Shown: one piece after another, positions 44,069-52,111 of the stretch
Numbering within the stretch: the first letter of the stretch is position 1
Layout of the letters: each line of letters opens with the position of its first letter
Source of the DNA: Allohahella sp002354735
Lineage (GTDB): Bacteria; Pseudomonadota; Gammaproteobacteria; Pseudomonadales; Oleiphilaceae
Reading direction: 5' to 3'
Assembly (NCBI RefSeq): GCF_047946665.1
Contig: NZ_CP172312.1
Span: 1,612,001-1,676,000 of the forward strand
DNA length: 64,000 nt
Notes under the pieces: generated by a model
Database searches by the model: none
What the model was told of the DNA's origin: nothing
What the model saw: only the letters and a program-made list of their open reading frames with translations
Position numbers and translations under genes: made by a program

Positions 44069-44494
44069 TCAGGCTCCCAGAACATGTCGAATGACGAAGG
44101 TAGTTGCAGCGGCTGTCGTAATGAAGGTGGCGGTGGCAACCATCGAGCGCGGAGCCAGCCGTCCAATGCCGCACACGCCATGACCACTTGTGCATCCGCC
44201 GCCGAGGCGAGCACCAAAGCCCACTAGGAACCCGGCCAGGATCATGAGCGGCCAGCTCACCTGCAGATCGACAGGCAGCGGCTCGCTCGACAGCAATGGC
44301 CAGAGTAGCCCGCCAAGAAGCATGCCGCCTATGAACAGCATTCGCCACAACGCGTCACCCTGAGTCGGCGTCAGCATCCCACTGAAGATACCGCTAATGC
44401 CGGCAATACGCCCCGCACCCCAGAGCATGAGTACGCTTGAGAGGCCTATGAGCAGCCCACCAAGCAAACCTGATATCGGAGTAAATTCTGTCAT
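44069..44494 (-). CDS. YeeE/YedE half-transporter, first subunit
   Basis: A 141-residue inner-membrane protein with about four helices and GAGGTG before its ATG. The family signature is GARLGGGCTSGHGVCGIGRL, whose Cys residues pass sulfur species in the related thiosulfate transporter YeeE. Upstream motifs are GGLLIGLSSVLMLWGAGRIAG and ISGIFSGML. Its stop and the start of the second subunit are separated by a single base, so the two are made together. A G/C-tract inverted repeat lies 52-67 bp before the start and is a likely repressor site. Confidence 0.9.
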   Translation of the reverse strand: MTEFTPISGLLGGLLIGLSSVLMLWGAGRIAGISGIFSGMLTPTQGDALWRMLFIGGMLLGGLLWPLLSSEPLPVDLQVSWPLMILAGFLVGFGARLGGGCTSGHGVCGIGRLAPRSMVATATFITTAAATTFVIRHVLGA

Positions 44495-44545
44495 GGGTAC
44501 ACCTCGCTATTGAATAAAGTTCAAGTCTGAGCACTGATCCCGCAA

Positions 44546-44561
44546 TACGCCCGGGGGTATA
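44546..44561. promoter_or_regulatory. Probable CsoR/CstR-type operator upstream of the YeeE/YedE operon
   Basis: ATACGCC-CG-GGGGTAT is an inverted repeat with one mismatch, in the 73-bp gap between the SulP stop and the first YeeE/YedE gene. It has the same half-site (ATACCCC) as the perfect copy at 46355-46372. G/C tracts flanked by ATAC/GTAT are the known operator form of this repressor family. Confidence 0.7.
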
Positions 44562-44567
44562 TCGAAA

Positions 44568-46313
44568 CTAAACCTGGTCGGAGCCGCCGTCGTGGACAAG
44601 CGCCTCAACCGCTGCTTCGGCTGAAATGAAAATCTGACCAGGTGCGATGCAGTTCAGAAAATCCGTCCGCGCCAAGCGATCCATGATCGGGCCCTTGACG
44701 TCAGACAGGTGTAAGGTGATACCGGCGTCGCGCAGGCTTTCAGCCAGCTGTTCAAGCGCTTCAAGCGCACTGTGGTCGATCTCATTGACGCCACTGCAAA
44801 TAATCACCAGATGGCTGATGTCACGCTGTTGCGCAACCCTTGCGGCCACAACCTGCTCCACATGCGCGACGTTGGCAAAATACAGGCTACGATCAATCCG
44901 AATCAGCAGGAGCTGGGGCCAGGTCTGAACCTCATGGCGATCGATGTTGCGAAAATGTTCCGTACCCGGAAGCCGACCAACTATCGCTGTATGTGGACGA
45001 CTGCTGCGCCACAGAAAGCTTCCTACGGCAACGGCTACGCCGGCGATCAATCCTGTCTCGATATCGAACAGGATGACGCCCAGAAACGTGGCCAGCATTG
45101 CTGCGCCGTCGGCACGGTCGTAACGAAAGGCTTTCACCGCGCTACGCCAGTCCAATAGCGGCGCCACCGCCACTACGATGATTGCCGCCAGTGCCGCCTT
45201 GGGCAGGAAGAAGAACCACTGTGTGAAGAACGCAGTGGTGACCACGACCAGTATCGCGGTGATGATGGTGGCGAGCTGCGTAACCGCACCTGCAGAAAAA
45301 TTGACCATGGAGCGGCTGAAACCACCAGCCACTGGCATGCTGCCAGAGAAGCCAGCCACCAGATTGGCTGCCCCAAGAGCGATGAGCTCCTGTCTGTTAT
45401 CAATCTTCTCACGCCTACGGTAAGCCAGCACCTTCGCAACCGATACGCTCTCGACGTAACCGATAAGACTGATGGTTATTGCCGAGGGGAGCAGCGCCAT
45501 TGCGCGCTCGGCTTGCAGGAAGTCCCAGGTGGGTGATGGAAATCCTGACGGTATGGCACCGACAATGGCCACGCCAGCATCCCCCAGACCGACCGTGGCT
45601 ACCAGCACGGTGAGCAAGGCAATGATGACCAGCGGTCCACCGCGGCTAATCAGAGTGGCACTACCCGTGCTCACACCGATGCCCTCTAACAGACGGATAA
45701 AGGGGGATCGGGACGCGAGTAAAAGTATGATACTTCCGGCGGCAAGACTGAGGGTCACGAGGTGAATCTCGTCGATACGCTGTATCGCAGCCCAGAACAT
45801 ATCGACGCCCGATCCGCCTTGCTGCGCGGGTATGCCAGTCAGGTTCCTGACCTGACTTAGAATGATCAATACAGCTGCCCCACTGGTGAAACCAGACAAG
45901 ACTGAATGACCAAGGAAGTTCACCAGCACATCAAGCCGAAGCAGAGCCATCAATATGAGAATCAGACCGCTCATTGCTGCCAACAAAAGCGCATCCTGCA
46001 GATAGGACGGCTCCCCCTGCACAGCGCCTGAGGCCGCGAGCGCATTGGCCACCAACAGCGCGGCCACTGAGACAGGCCCTACCGACAGGGTCCGACTGGT
46101 CCCAAACAATGCGTACACAAGCGGTGGCAGAATACTCGCGTAGAGGCCAACTTCAGGCGGCAAACCGGCCAGCAGCGCGTAGGCCATGCCTTGCGGAATG
46201 AGCAGAACAGCAGTAATGAAACCTGCGGTGAGATCGCTCGGTAGCTGATCACGGCGATAGGCTTTCAACCACCCGATCGCAGGAACAACAGTCAACAAGT
46301 GGCGAGCGCTCAT
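44568..46313 (-). CDS. SulP-family anion transporter with STAS domain
   Basis: A 581-residue inner-membrane transporter. The SulP core has 12-14 helices, with the signature LPSDLTAGFITAVLLIPQGM and MAYALLAGLPPEVGLYASI near the N-terminus, then SVGPVSVAALLV and NLVAGFSGSMPVAGGFSRS. A cytoplasmic STAS domain (about 440-565) reads LLLIRIDRSLYFANVAHVE and INEIDHSALEALEQL. Members carry sulfate, bicarbonate or other anions. Co-location with persulfide-oxidising and sulfur-import genes suggests sulfate or sulfite. The start region has no ribosome site. A perfect CsoR-type operator lies 42 bp upstream, shared with the divergent repressor gene. Confidence 0.88.
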   Translation of the reverse strand: MSARHLLTVVPAIGWLKAYRRDQLPSDLTAGFITAVLLIPQGMAYALLAGLPPEVGLYASILPPLVYALFGTSRTLSVGPVSVAALLVANALAASGAVQGEPSYLQDALLLAAMSGLILILMALLRLDVLVNFLGHSVLSGFTSGAAVLIILSQVRNLTGIPAQQGGSGVDMFWAAIQRIDEIHLVTLSLAAGSIILLLASRSPFIRLLEGIGVSTGSATLISRGGPLVIIALLTVLVATVGLGDAGVAIVGAIPSGFPSPTWDFLQAERAMALLPSAITISLIGYVESVSVAKVLAYRRREKIDNRQELIALGAANLVAGFSGSMPVAGGFSRSMVNFSAGAVTQLATIITAILVVVTTAFFTQWFFFLPKAALAAIIVVAVAPLLDWRSAVKAFRYDRADGAAMLATFLGVILFDIETGLIAGVAVAVGSFLWRSSRPHTAIVGRLPGTEHFRNIDRHEVQTWPQLLLIRIDRSLYFANVAHVEQVVAARVAQQRDISHLVIICSGVNEIDHSALEALEQLAESLRDAGITLHLSDVKGPIMDRLARTDFLNCIAPGQIFISAEAAVEALVHDGGSDQV

Positions 46314-46354
46314 ACGTTCATGCCCAAATTTTCCGCTAAAAATACAGCTGCCAA

Positions 46355-46372
46355 TATACCCCCTGGGGTATA
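46355..46372. promoter_or_regulatory. CsoR/CstR-type operator with overlapping divergent promoters
   Basis: TATACCCCCTGGGGTATA is a perfect inverted repeat (8-bp arms, 2-bp centre) between the SulP and repressor genes. Its right end forms a consensus -10, TATAAT at 46369-46374, for the rightward repressor gene. Its left end forms TATATT in the leftward direction for SulP. Binding here would block both promoters, giving autorepression and repression of the sulfur genes. Confidence 0.82.
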
Positions 46373-46416
46373 ATTGTGGAATCGCTTTCTTAGTGAATCA
46401 TCGGGGGTGGGTACGA

Positions 46417-46701
46417 ATGGCTGTTGATAATAGCTCCAAACAGGAGCATCAGAAAAAGCTGCTTGCGCGGCTGGCACGCGTGGAGGGGCAGATTCGAGCG
46501 GTCCGCAGAATGGTCGAAGATGGCGAACGTTGTGAGACCATCGCCCAGCAGCTGGCAGCCTCTCGCAATGCCTTGAACAAGGCCTTCTGTGAGATGATTG
46601 CCTGTGCCATCGAGCATGAAATTGACGCTGATGGCGCACTGAACGATGACACCAGGTCGAAGCTGACAGACCTTTCCCAACTTCTGAGCAAATATGGCTA
46701 G
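46417..46701 (+). CDS. CsoR/CstR/FrmR-family (DUF156) transcriptional repressor, variant Cys pattern
   Basis: A 94-residue all-helical repressor from the ATG at 46417 with a G-rich ribosome site; a GTG at 46393 is less likely. The family core is LLARLARVEGQIRAVRRMVE, then DGERCETIAQQLAASRNALNKA and FCEMIACAIEHEID. Cys39 matches the first sensing Cys of CsoR and CstR. The second family Cys position (Cys60 in CstR, Cys65 in CsoR) is Glu68 here, and two extra Cys (58, 63) occur in the preceding helix. It may sense persulfide by another disulfide or bind another ligand. Divergent SulP, persulfide dioxygenase and YeeE genes point to reactive sulfur. Confidence 0.88.
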   Translation: MAVDNSSKQEHQKKLLARLARVEGQIRAVRRMVEDGERCETIAQQLAASRNALNKAFCEMIACAIEHEIDADGALNDDTRSKLTDLSQLLSKYG

Positions 46702-47852
46702 AGGTCGAATTGCAAGCCGCTGATGACCGGGTTGGCGTACATCGCCAGCAGATAAGGTCTCAAAGCAGGTGAACACTGGGCCAGCCGCTGCTCGAATTGC
46801 ATTTTCGCGGCACTCATCTGCTCGTCGCTGTATTCAGGAACGATGGCAGGCAAGACCCGCTCGGGATCGGCCTCGCGCAGCTTCTGATAGGCGAGATAAT
46901 TGGTTGGAAACAGCTGGTAGCTGCGCAGAATCTGGACATCGATTGCTTCAGCCACGGCCTTGGCCGATTCGTAGGTCCCCGTGAGTGGCTCACCGAAGCT
47001 CACTTGCACACGGCCCTTGAAGCCGGTGATGCCGCTGACGATACTGTGGAGATCCTCGTTGTCGGTCTTTTCGTAGGTGTCGGTGCGCGCACGCATCTCC
47101 AGTTCACGGGCCTTCGCTATATCACAGGGATCGTACTCATAAGAGAGACTCACCGGCACAATGTTGAGGTTGCTTATCACGTCACTCAAGGTGGCACCGG
47201 TCTGTTTCTGACTCATGTTGAACATCTTGATAATAGCGGGATCGGTGCGATCGACGCCGTCCTTCGCGCGCCCTTCCTGCTGCGCTATCCAGATGGAATG
47301 GCCTTCGCGGATCGAGCCATTGATGTAGTTCGACAGGGTCAGAAAGGTATCGCGCAACTCTCGCGGGCTGGTAAATGTGCGCTTGACAATAAAACTCTTG
47401 TTGAGCCGCATGATCTCGCCCACCAGGCGGTCTTTGAAGAGATTGTCGCCGACTGCTATGCGTACTGTTGGAAACCCAGCCTGATCCAGTGCGAAATTCA
47501 CCAGAGCGGGGTCCAGTACGATGTCCCGATGATTCGAGATAAAAAGATAGGCCTGAGAGGCGGACAGCTTCTCGAGGCCGTTTACGGTCAATGAGGTGGT
47601 AGTGTTGGCAACGGTCTGCGCCATATAGCGCGCCACCATTTGCTGCAAGTCCGCCACGTTGTGAACGTGCCGCCATCGCGCGCTGAGTAAAAGCCGAGTG
47701 GCCCATTGGGTCAGTGAGGGCGCTCGCTTCGCTAACCACGGCGTTTTGAAGCGGCTTATCAGCCGCAGGAATGCCGGGTCGTTCAGTAGCCTATTCAGGA
47801 CGCCACGCACTTCACTATCGAAGTAGGGCCGGATATCATCGAACTGGTTCAT
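46698..47852 (-). CDS. Glycerol-phosphate-type acyltransferase (PlsC-like)
   Basis: A 384-residue protein with the acyltransferase block I motif NHRDIVLDPALV (N-H-x4-D), block II around VGDNLFKDRL, and block III in IWIAQQEGRAKDG. It begins with a helical region of about 85 residues without a signal peptide, so it is probably membrane-associated on the inner face. It is longer than PlsC (about 245 residues), in the range of 1-acyl-glycerol-phosphate acyltransferase-like proteins of marine gammaproteobacteria. It should acylate a lysophospholipid or related lipid. Its stop overlaps the stop of the convergent repressor gene by four bases. It follows the PilZ gene after nine bases. Confidence 0.85.
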   Translation of the reverse strand: MNQFDDIRPYFDSEVRGVLNRLLNDPAFLRLISRFKTPWLAKRAPSLTQWATRLLLSARWRHVHNVADLQQMVARYMAQTVANTTTSLTVNGLEKLSASQAYLFISNHRDIVLDPALVNFALDQAGFPTVRIAVGDNLFKDRLVGEIMRLNKSFIVKRTFTSPRELRDTFLTLSNYINGSIREGHSIWIAQQEGRAKDGVDRTDPAIIKMFNMSQKQTGATLSDVISNLNIVPVSLSYEYDPCDIAKARELEMRARTDTYEKTDNEDLHSIVSGITGFKGRVQVSFGEPLTGTYESAKAVAEAIDVQILRSYQLFPTNYLAYQKLREADPERVLPAIVPEYSDEQMSAAKMQFEQRLAQCSPALRPYLLAMYANPVISGLQFDL

Positions 47853-47861
47853 GCGGGTAGT

Positions 47862-48239
47862 TTATCTATCGCGATGCTGTTCAACAGCAATCTCTTCCTC
47901 GATACGAATCAGATCTGCGATCTGCTGCGAAGTGGCGGCCTCGAGGTCGAAACACGCACCGTAGTAGAAGCCATCGTCTGTATCACGCACGTGAACGAGC
48001 GTGCAAGGCAGATCGCTGATTTCTACGAGGCTGTCTTCGACCGGGTAGCTGAAACTGATGGTAAATGTACCGCCCTCAGGCAGCGGGTCTGACTTGAACA
48101 GGGCCATGCCGTCGTGAGTGTAGTTGATCGACTCAAGTTCGAATGTCTGATCGCCGAAAACGACCTTGCTGGCACTGAAGCCTCCGGAGCACAGGAGCCT
48201 TGGGAGTTTTCTCTGCTCGGTATTCTGGTTTGGATTCAT
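47862..48239 (-). CDS. PilZ-domain c-di-GMP-binding protein
   Basis: A 125-residue protein from the ATG at 48239 with GAGGAG just upstream; an earlier ATG at 48278 lacks a ribosome site. The PilZ motifs are present in altered form: the RxxxR element at the N-terminus (EQRKLPRLLCSG), then the D/N-x-S-x-x-G-like segment in ESINYTHDGMALF. The barrel strands follow (TFTISFSYPV, LPCTLVHVRDTDDGFYYGAC). It would act as a c-di-GMP effector, and three diguanylate-cyclase or signalling clusters in the window could feed it. It lies nine bases before the acyltransferase gene, so the pair is probably an operon. Confidence 0.78.
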   Translation of the reverse strand: MNPNQNTEQRKLPRLLCSGGFSASKVVFGDQTFELESINYTHDGMALFKSDPLPEGGTFTISFSYPVEDSLVEISDLPCTLVHVRDTDDGFYYGACFDLEAATSQQIADLIRIEEEIAVEQHRDR

Positions 48240-48341
48240 AGCTCCTCGTAGGCATTGGTCTGCATGGGTGTTCGTCATCTATTGAGTCTAGCATGTAGCC
48301 ACCACACCGCAGTTGCTGAAATAGGTGAACTGCCACATTGC

Positions 48342-49205
48342 CTAAGATCCACTTTTCGGATTCAAGAGATCCTGGATCCAGTTGAGAAAAAGTACGGCAT
48401 TTCTGGTGTCGAGCTTTTTCTTGTCCGGCACGTAGTAACACAGTTCGGATTCGACCGATCGAGTGCCAAATCGCTGTAGATGATTATTGTTCAGGAGCCG
48501 CGTCACCAGTGTAGTCGAACAAAAGACGAGCCCATCATCTTCCAAAGCCTGCTGAATACCGAAAATTTCCTGATCAAATTTTCTAAGCCTGACATTCGTC
48601 GAACTCAGTCCATTGGCTGTCAGCCATGCTGCCAGGGGTGGATCAGGTAAGGCTGCGTTTTTCCACTGCGTAGTGAAGACCGTGACGGCGCCAGTTAACC
48701 AGTCCGGCGTCTTCGACCCGCGACGGCCGAACATATCGAAGGACTCGTGGCGGATGATATCTACAGGGGAAACTTCGGCTGCGGAACCGAAGCGGATCGG
48801 GATGACATGAGATTGGCCGTCTACCGCCTCCCCTGTTGAGACTTCAACGGAAATGTCGGGACAATCTTGCGCTAGTTCCTGCAATGCTGGAATCAGCACC
48901 ATAGCCGCTAACGACGATGTCGTGGTCACTCTCACCACACTGCCCGCCTTTGCCACCTCTTCCAGAGCGGAATCGATTAACCTGAATGCCTCAGACGTTG
49001 CTTTCGAGAGTTGCTTTCCCGACTCCGTCAGCGTTATCTGTCGCGGCTTTCGATGGAACAGATCGACCTTCAATCGACTTTCCAGATTGCTGATGTGATG
49101 TGAAATTGCCGCGGGCGTGAGCGAAAGTTCTTCTGCAGCACATTTGAAGCTTCCTCGACGCGCAGCTGTCTCGAATGCCTTGAGCGCCTGCAACGATACC
49201 TGCAT
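48342..49205 (-). CDS. LysR-family transcriptional regulator
   Basis: A 287-residue regulator with AGAGGA six bases before the start. The N-terminal HTH reads LKAFETAARRGSFKCAAEEL, then LTPAAISHHISNLESRLKVD, LFHRKPRQITLTESG. The C-terminal co-inducer domain is of the short GcvA-like type (VRVTTTSSLAAMVLIPALQE, IPIRFGSAAE). It is divergent from an FMN-dependent azoreductase gene across 138 bp that holds a T-N11-A site, so it most likely controls that gene. Inducer unknown; quinones or electrophiles are plausible from the target. Confidence 0.9.
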   Translation of the reverse strand: MQVSLQALKAFETAARRGSFKCAAEELSLTPAAISHHISNLESRLKVDLFHRKPRQITLTESGKQLSKATSEAFRLIDSALEEVAKAGSVVRVTTTSSLAAMVLIPALQELAQDCPDISVEVSTGEAVDGQSHVIPIRFGSAAEVSPVDIIRHESFDMFGRRGSKTPDWLTGAVTVFTTQWKNAALPDPPLAAWLTANGLSSTNVRLRKFDQEIFGIQQALEDDGLVFCSTTLVTRLLNNNHLQRFGTRSVESELCYYVPDKKKLDTRNAVLFLNWIQDLLNPKSGS

Positions 49206-49244
49206 CCCAATCCTCTACCCGTTTCCAAGACCGAGATGAAGTAT

Positions 49245-49263
49245 AGATGAATTGAACTCATCT
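49245..49263. promoter_or_regulatory. Probable LysR-type binding site between the lysR and azoR genes
   Basis: AGATGA-ATTGAAC-TCATCT is a 6-bp inverted repeat with a seven-base centre, and it contains the T-N11-A pattern (T49248 to A49260) typical of LysR regulators. It lies 40 bp upstream of lysR and about 80 bp before azoR, as expected for autoregulation plus activation of the divergent gene. Confidence 0.65.
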
Positions 49264-49343
49264 CAAGGTGCAATCTTCTCATTTGTATCGTCGTATTCGG
49301 AAGCCCAAGATGCTCCTGTCATCCACTAGCCAGAGGTTTCGCC

Positions 49344-50036
49344 TTGAGCACGGTATTACACATTGACTCCAGCGTCAGAGCAACCACTAACCCTAATCCC
49401 GCCCACAATTCACTGTCGAAGAACATTGCGCGTCGATTCGTCGAAACATGGTTCCGCACTAAACCCACAGATGAGTATATCTATCGTGACGTCGGTACTC
49501 ATCCACCAGCATTCATAACTCAAAGCTGGATTGCTGCCGCATTCACACCCGCTGACCAAAGAGGAGCCGCCCAGAAGGAGATACTGGCTCTATCAGACGA
49601 GCTGATCGCCGAAGTGTCTGCTGCAGAGATCATCGTAATTTCTTCGCCCATGTACAACTACGGAATGCCGGCTCAGCTGAAGGCGTGGTTCGACCAGGTC
49701 GTCCGGATAAACAAGACCTTTGATTTTGACCTCTGCCGAGGTGACTTCCCATTACAGCCCCTGCTATCGGGCAAGACACTCATTGCGATTAGCTCTTGTG
49801 GGGAGTTCGGTTTCGGGAAGGGCGGGATAAGAGCGCACGCGAGTCATCTGGCGCCTCACCTCCGTACGCTCAGTAAATATTTAGGCGTAGCTTCCATGTA
49901 TGAAATTGCCGCTGAATATCAGGAGTTCGGTGACGAGAGACATCGCGTATCTGTCGCTAACGCTACAAGTGGGGCAGAAAAGCTTGCCTTGGAACTCGCC
50001 AGCCTGAGCTTACAGCAGGGCATGCACTGCGCGTGA
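49344..50036 (+). CDS. azoR: FMN-dependent NADH-azoreductase/quinone reductase
   Basis: A 230-residue flavodoxin-fold enzyme that reduces quinones and azo compounds with NADH. The start is a TTG at 49344 (STVLHIDSSVRA) with AGAGG upstream; no ATG gives the conserved N-terminal strand. The FMN-binding motifs are HIDSSVR, SSPMYNYGMPAQLKAWFDQV and SSCGEFGFGKGG. The length is slightly above the usual 200 residues, with a C-terminal helix. It is divergent from a LysR regulator. The TTG start may keep expression low. Confidence 0.88.
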   Translation: MSTVLHIDSSVRATTNPNPAHNSLSKNIARRFVETWFRTKPTDEYIYRDVGTHPPAFITQSWIAAAFTPADQRGAAQKEILALSDELIAEVSAAEIIVISSPMYNYGMPAQLKAWFDQVVRINKTFDFDLCRGDFPLQPLLSGKTLIAISSCGEFGFGKGGIRAHASHLAPHLRTLSKYLGVASMYEIAAEYQEFGDERHRVSVANATSGAEKLALELASLSLQQGMHCA

Positions 50037-50132
50037 TGAGAACAAGGGCATTCGCTGGGGGAACTGGATGGCGTCGCCGTGATCGGCTCACCTGCCATTC
50101 CTGCCGGTTATATCATTGCGCTCCTACTGAGC

Positions 50133-50147
50133 GCTTATGTTATAAGC
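50133..50147. promoter_or_regulatory. Palindrome upstream of the TauE/SafE gene
   Basis: GCTTAT-GTT-ATAAGC is a perfect 6-bp inverted repeat with a three-base centre, 82 bp before the exporter gene. It overlaps a -10-like TATAAG, with a weak -35-like TTGCGC about 19 bp upstream. It could be an operator; the binding protein is unknown. Confidence 0.4.
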
Positions 50148-50229
50148 TGATAGCCCATCAGTATTTCTCAAAATTCCGCGATCTCAATAGCATACGCTCA
50201 CTCGACACACGGCCCGGACGCCCGCTTAC

Positions 50230-51195
50230 ATGAAGATTCGTAATCTCGATCTATCCGACACTGCCTTAAACCAGGAACACCAGGCGCTCGGTATTCCCCC
50301 TATAGAACAGATTCCCCTCCATCCTGTTATTCGCACTGCCGTATGGTTCGCGATACTGACACTGACGGGGCTTGTCGCTCTCGGGATCGCACAGGTGTTT
50401 GGTGACAGCTGGGATGCAGGTATTGCCACCATCGGGAACACCTTCAAGGACTCGATGTTCTGGAATGCGGTGTTGGTCGGCTTACTCGCACAGGCCGTTG
50501 ATGGCGCGCTCGGCATGGCTTACGGGCTGACTTCCACCAGCTTCCTGCTCGCCACCGGCGCATCGCCAGCGCTGGCCACTGCATCAGTGCATATGGCCGA
50601 AGTCTTCACCACAGGCGTATCAGGCGTCTCCCATGCCAAATTTGGCAACGTCGATAAGAAGCTGTTTGTCCGCTTATTGATCCCCGGCATTGTTGGTGGT
50701 CTGCTCGGCGCAGTGCTCGTCACGCAGATCGACGGTGATACCCTGAAGCCCTTCATTACGGCGTACCTGTTGTTGATGGGTATCTACGTCTTGAGCAAAG
50801 CCTTCCGCAAGCACATCGCAACGCGGAAAGGCGAGCCACAGCACGTTGCCAAACTGGCCTTAGTCGGCGGTTTTGTCGATACCTCTGGCGGAGGCGGCTG
50901 GGGGCCGGTAGTTACCACAACGCTGGTCGGTACGGGCCACGACCCCCGCACCACCATCGGGTCGGTCAATTTCGCCGAGTTCTTTCTGACACTGGTCAGC
51001 GCCGCATCCCTCTTCATTCTGGTCGATGAGACCATCTGGCATGTCGTAGCTGGTTTGATCGTTGGGGGTCTATTCGCAGCACCCTTCGCAGCTTTCGCCT
51101 GCAAGAAGTTCTCGACCAGAACGCTATTGGTCCTGGTCGGATTGTTGATTAGCGGAATATCAGTATTCAATCTATACAAAGCGCTCTTGGGGTAG
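50230..51195 (+). CDS. TauE/SafE-family sulfite/anion exporter
   Basis: A 321-residue inner-membrane protein with about nine helices. The two TauE repeats are visible: VGLLAQAVDGALGMAYGLTS, TSFLLATGASPALATASVHM in the first, and LVGGFVDTSGGGGWGPVVTT, TTLVGTGHDPRTTIGSVNFA in the second. This duplicated G-x-G-x-x-G-P-V type core is diagnostic. Members export sulfite, sulfoacetate or related anions. A sulfite exporter would complement the persulfide-oxidising cluster 4 kb to the left, but the two are not in one operon. The start lacks a clear ribosome site. Confidence 0.88.
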   Translation: MKIRNLDLSDTALNQEHQALGIPPIEQIPLHPVIRTAVWFAILTLTGLVALGIAQVFGDSWDAGIATIGNTFKDSMFWNAVLVGLLAQAVDGALGMAYGLTSTSFLLATGASPALATASVHMAEVFTTGVSGVSHAKFGNVDKKLFVRLLIPGIVGGLLGAVLVTQIDGDTLKPFITAYLLLMGIYVLSKAFRKHIATRKGEPQHVAKLALVGGFVDTSGGGGWGPVVTTTLVGTGHDPRTTIGSVNFAEFFLTLVSAASLFILVDETIWHVVAGLIVGGLFAAPFAAFACKKFSTRTLLVLVGLLISGISVFNLYKALLG

Positions 51196-51259
51196 CACGT
51201 AGGCTTCAGAGCCCGAGCTAAGGCTGGCGTTACGACAACGGAGCGCTCAATATGGGACT

Positions 51260-51276
51260 CGAGGGCTTAGCCCTCG
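51260..51276. terminator. Short hairpin after the TauE/SafE gene
   Basis: CGAGGGC-TTA-GCCCTCG is a perfect 7-bp stem with a three-base loop, 65 bp after the exporter stop and 74 bp before the next gene. There is no T-tract, so intrinsic termination would be weak. Confidence 0.4.
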
Positions 51277-51349
51277 GTGGCAGCTGGCCGATGTGGCCTG
51301 ACGACCACTTTTGATTTCCTGGAATACTGGAGATTACGAGGGAGCCTGT

Positions 51350-51967
51350 ATGACTATCAACGCAGAACAATCTCAGCGATGGGTGTGGTTCATTGACGTG
51401 GTATTTGGCGCCATCGTGGCTCTCGGCATTCAAAGCTATGAACCGGTCGTTAGTGAAGCCTGGGCTCAAGGCCTCAGTGAATTCGTATTGACGATAGTCG
51501 TTGGAATTTCGATATTCTCTTTCGTCGTATACGATATTGCTGTCTACCACGCCCTGGTCAAGAAGTTCCCTTTCGGAATGACCTCCCTGAGTTTCCTCAG
51601 GTTTTATCTCGACCTGGTGATGGCCTTCACCTTGTACCTACTTCTGGCGAACGCCTTCCAGCTCTATCCGGACTGGCTTAGCATACTCGTAGCAGTTTCG
51701 TTCTGGCATTGTGCAGCTGTGGCTTGGCACCTGTTGGCGCGTTCGGAGTACAAGGTGGTCGGTGGACTGTCTAGCGCTGTGCTGCCCCACATCTCATTCA
51801 TAGCTGTCTATTGCCTGGCTGCTTTCCTGGCGGCTCAAATCGCCGATAAAGTATTCGGGCTGGAAAGCACAGCATTATCTACTTCAATCCTGATTGTCGT
51901 CTGTCTCACTATTCTGGTCGTGTCGCTGTTTCGCTGGAACCAGATCATCAAGAAGGTTGCTGTCTAA
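51350..51967 (+). CDS. Uncharacterised six-helix membrane protein
   Basis: A 205-residue protein from the ATG at 51350 with GGGAG upstream; an in-frame ATG at 51311 is less likely. Six hydrophobic segments are clear (WFIDVVFGAIVALGIQSY; FVLTIVVGISIFSFVVYDIA; FLRFYLDLVMAFTLYLLLAN; WLSILVAVSFWHCAAVAWHL; ISFIAVYCLAAFLAAQIAD; ILIVVCLTILVVSLFRW). I do not recognise the family; the first helix (F-I-D-x-V-F-G-A-I-V-A-L) distantly recalls TMEM175/DUF1211-type channels. It lies 144 bp upstream of the ubiquitin-domain gene on the same strand, without a visible terminator between, so co-transcription is possible. Confidence 0.75.
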   Translation: MTINAEQSQRWVWFIDVVFGAIVALGIQSYEPVVSEAWAQGLSEFVLTIVVGISIFSFVVYDIAVYHALVKKFPFGMTSLSFLRFYLDLVMAFTLYLLLANAFQLYPDWLSILVAVSFWHCAAVAWHLLARSEYKVVGGLSSAVLPHISFIAVYCLAAFLAAQIADKVFGLESTALSTSILIVVCLTILVVSLFRWNQIIKKVAV

Positions 51968-52111
51968 AGCCCAATCGCAGCGTCCCCTGCTCATCAAGTT
52001 CTGTGCCAGGTTCGTGGCGCAATATTCAAGCTGAGCTATGGTTAAATCTCCAGTGGTGCAGTCACAGCGCGATCAGCGGACGCACTTCGTTGATCAGACT
52101 ATGGAGCTTCA

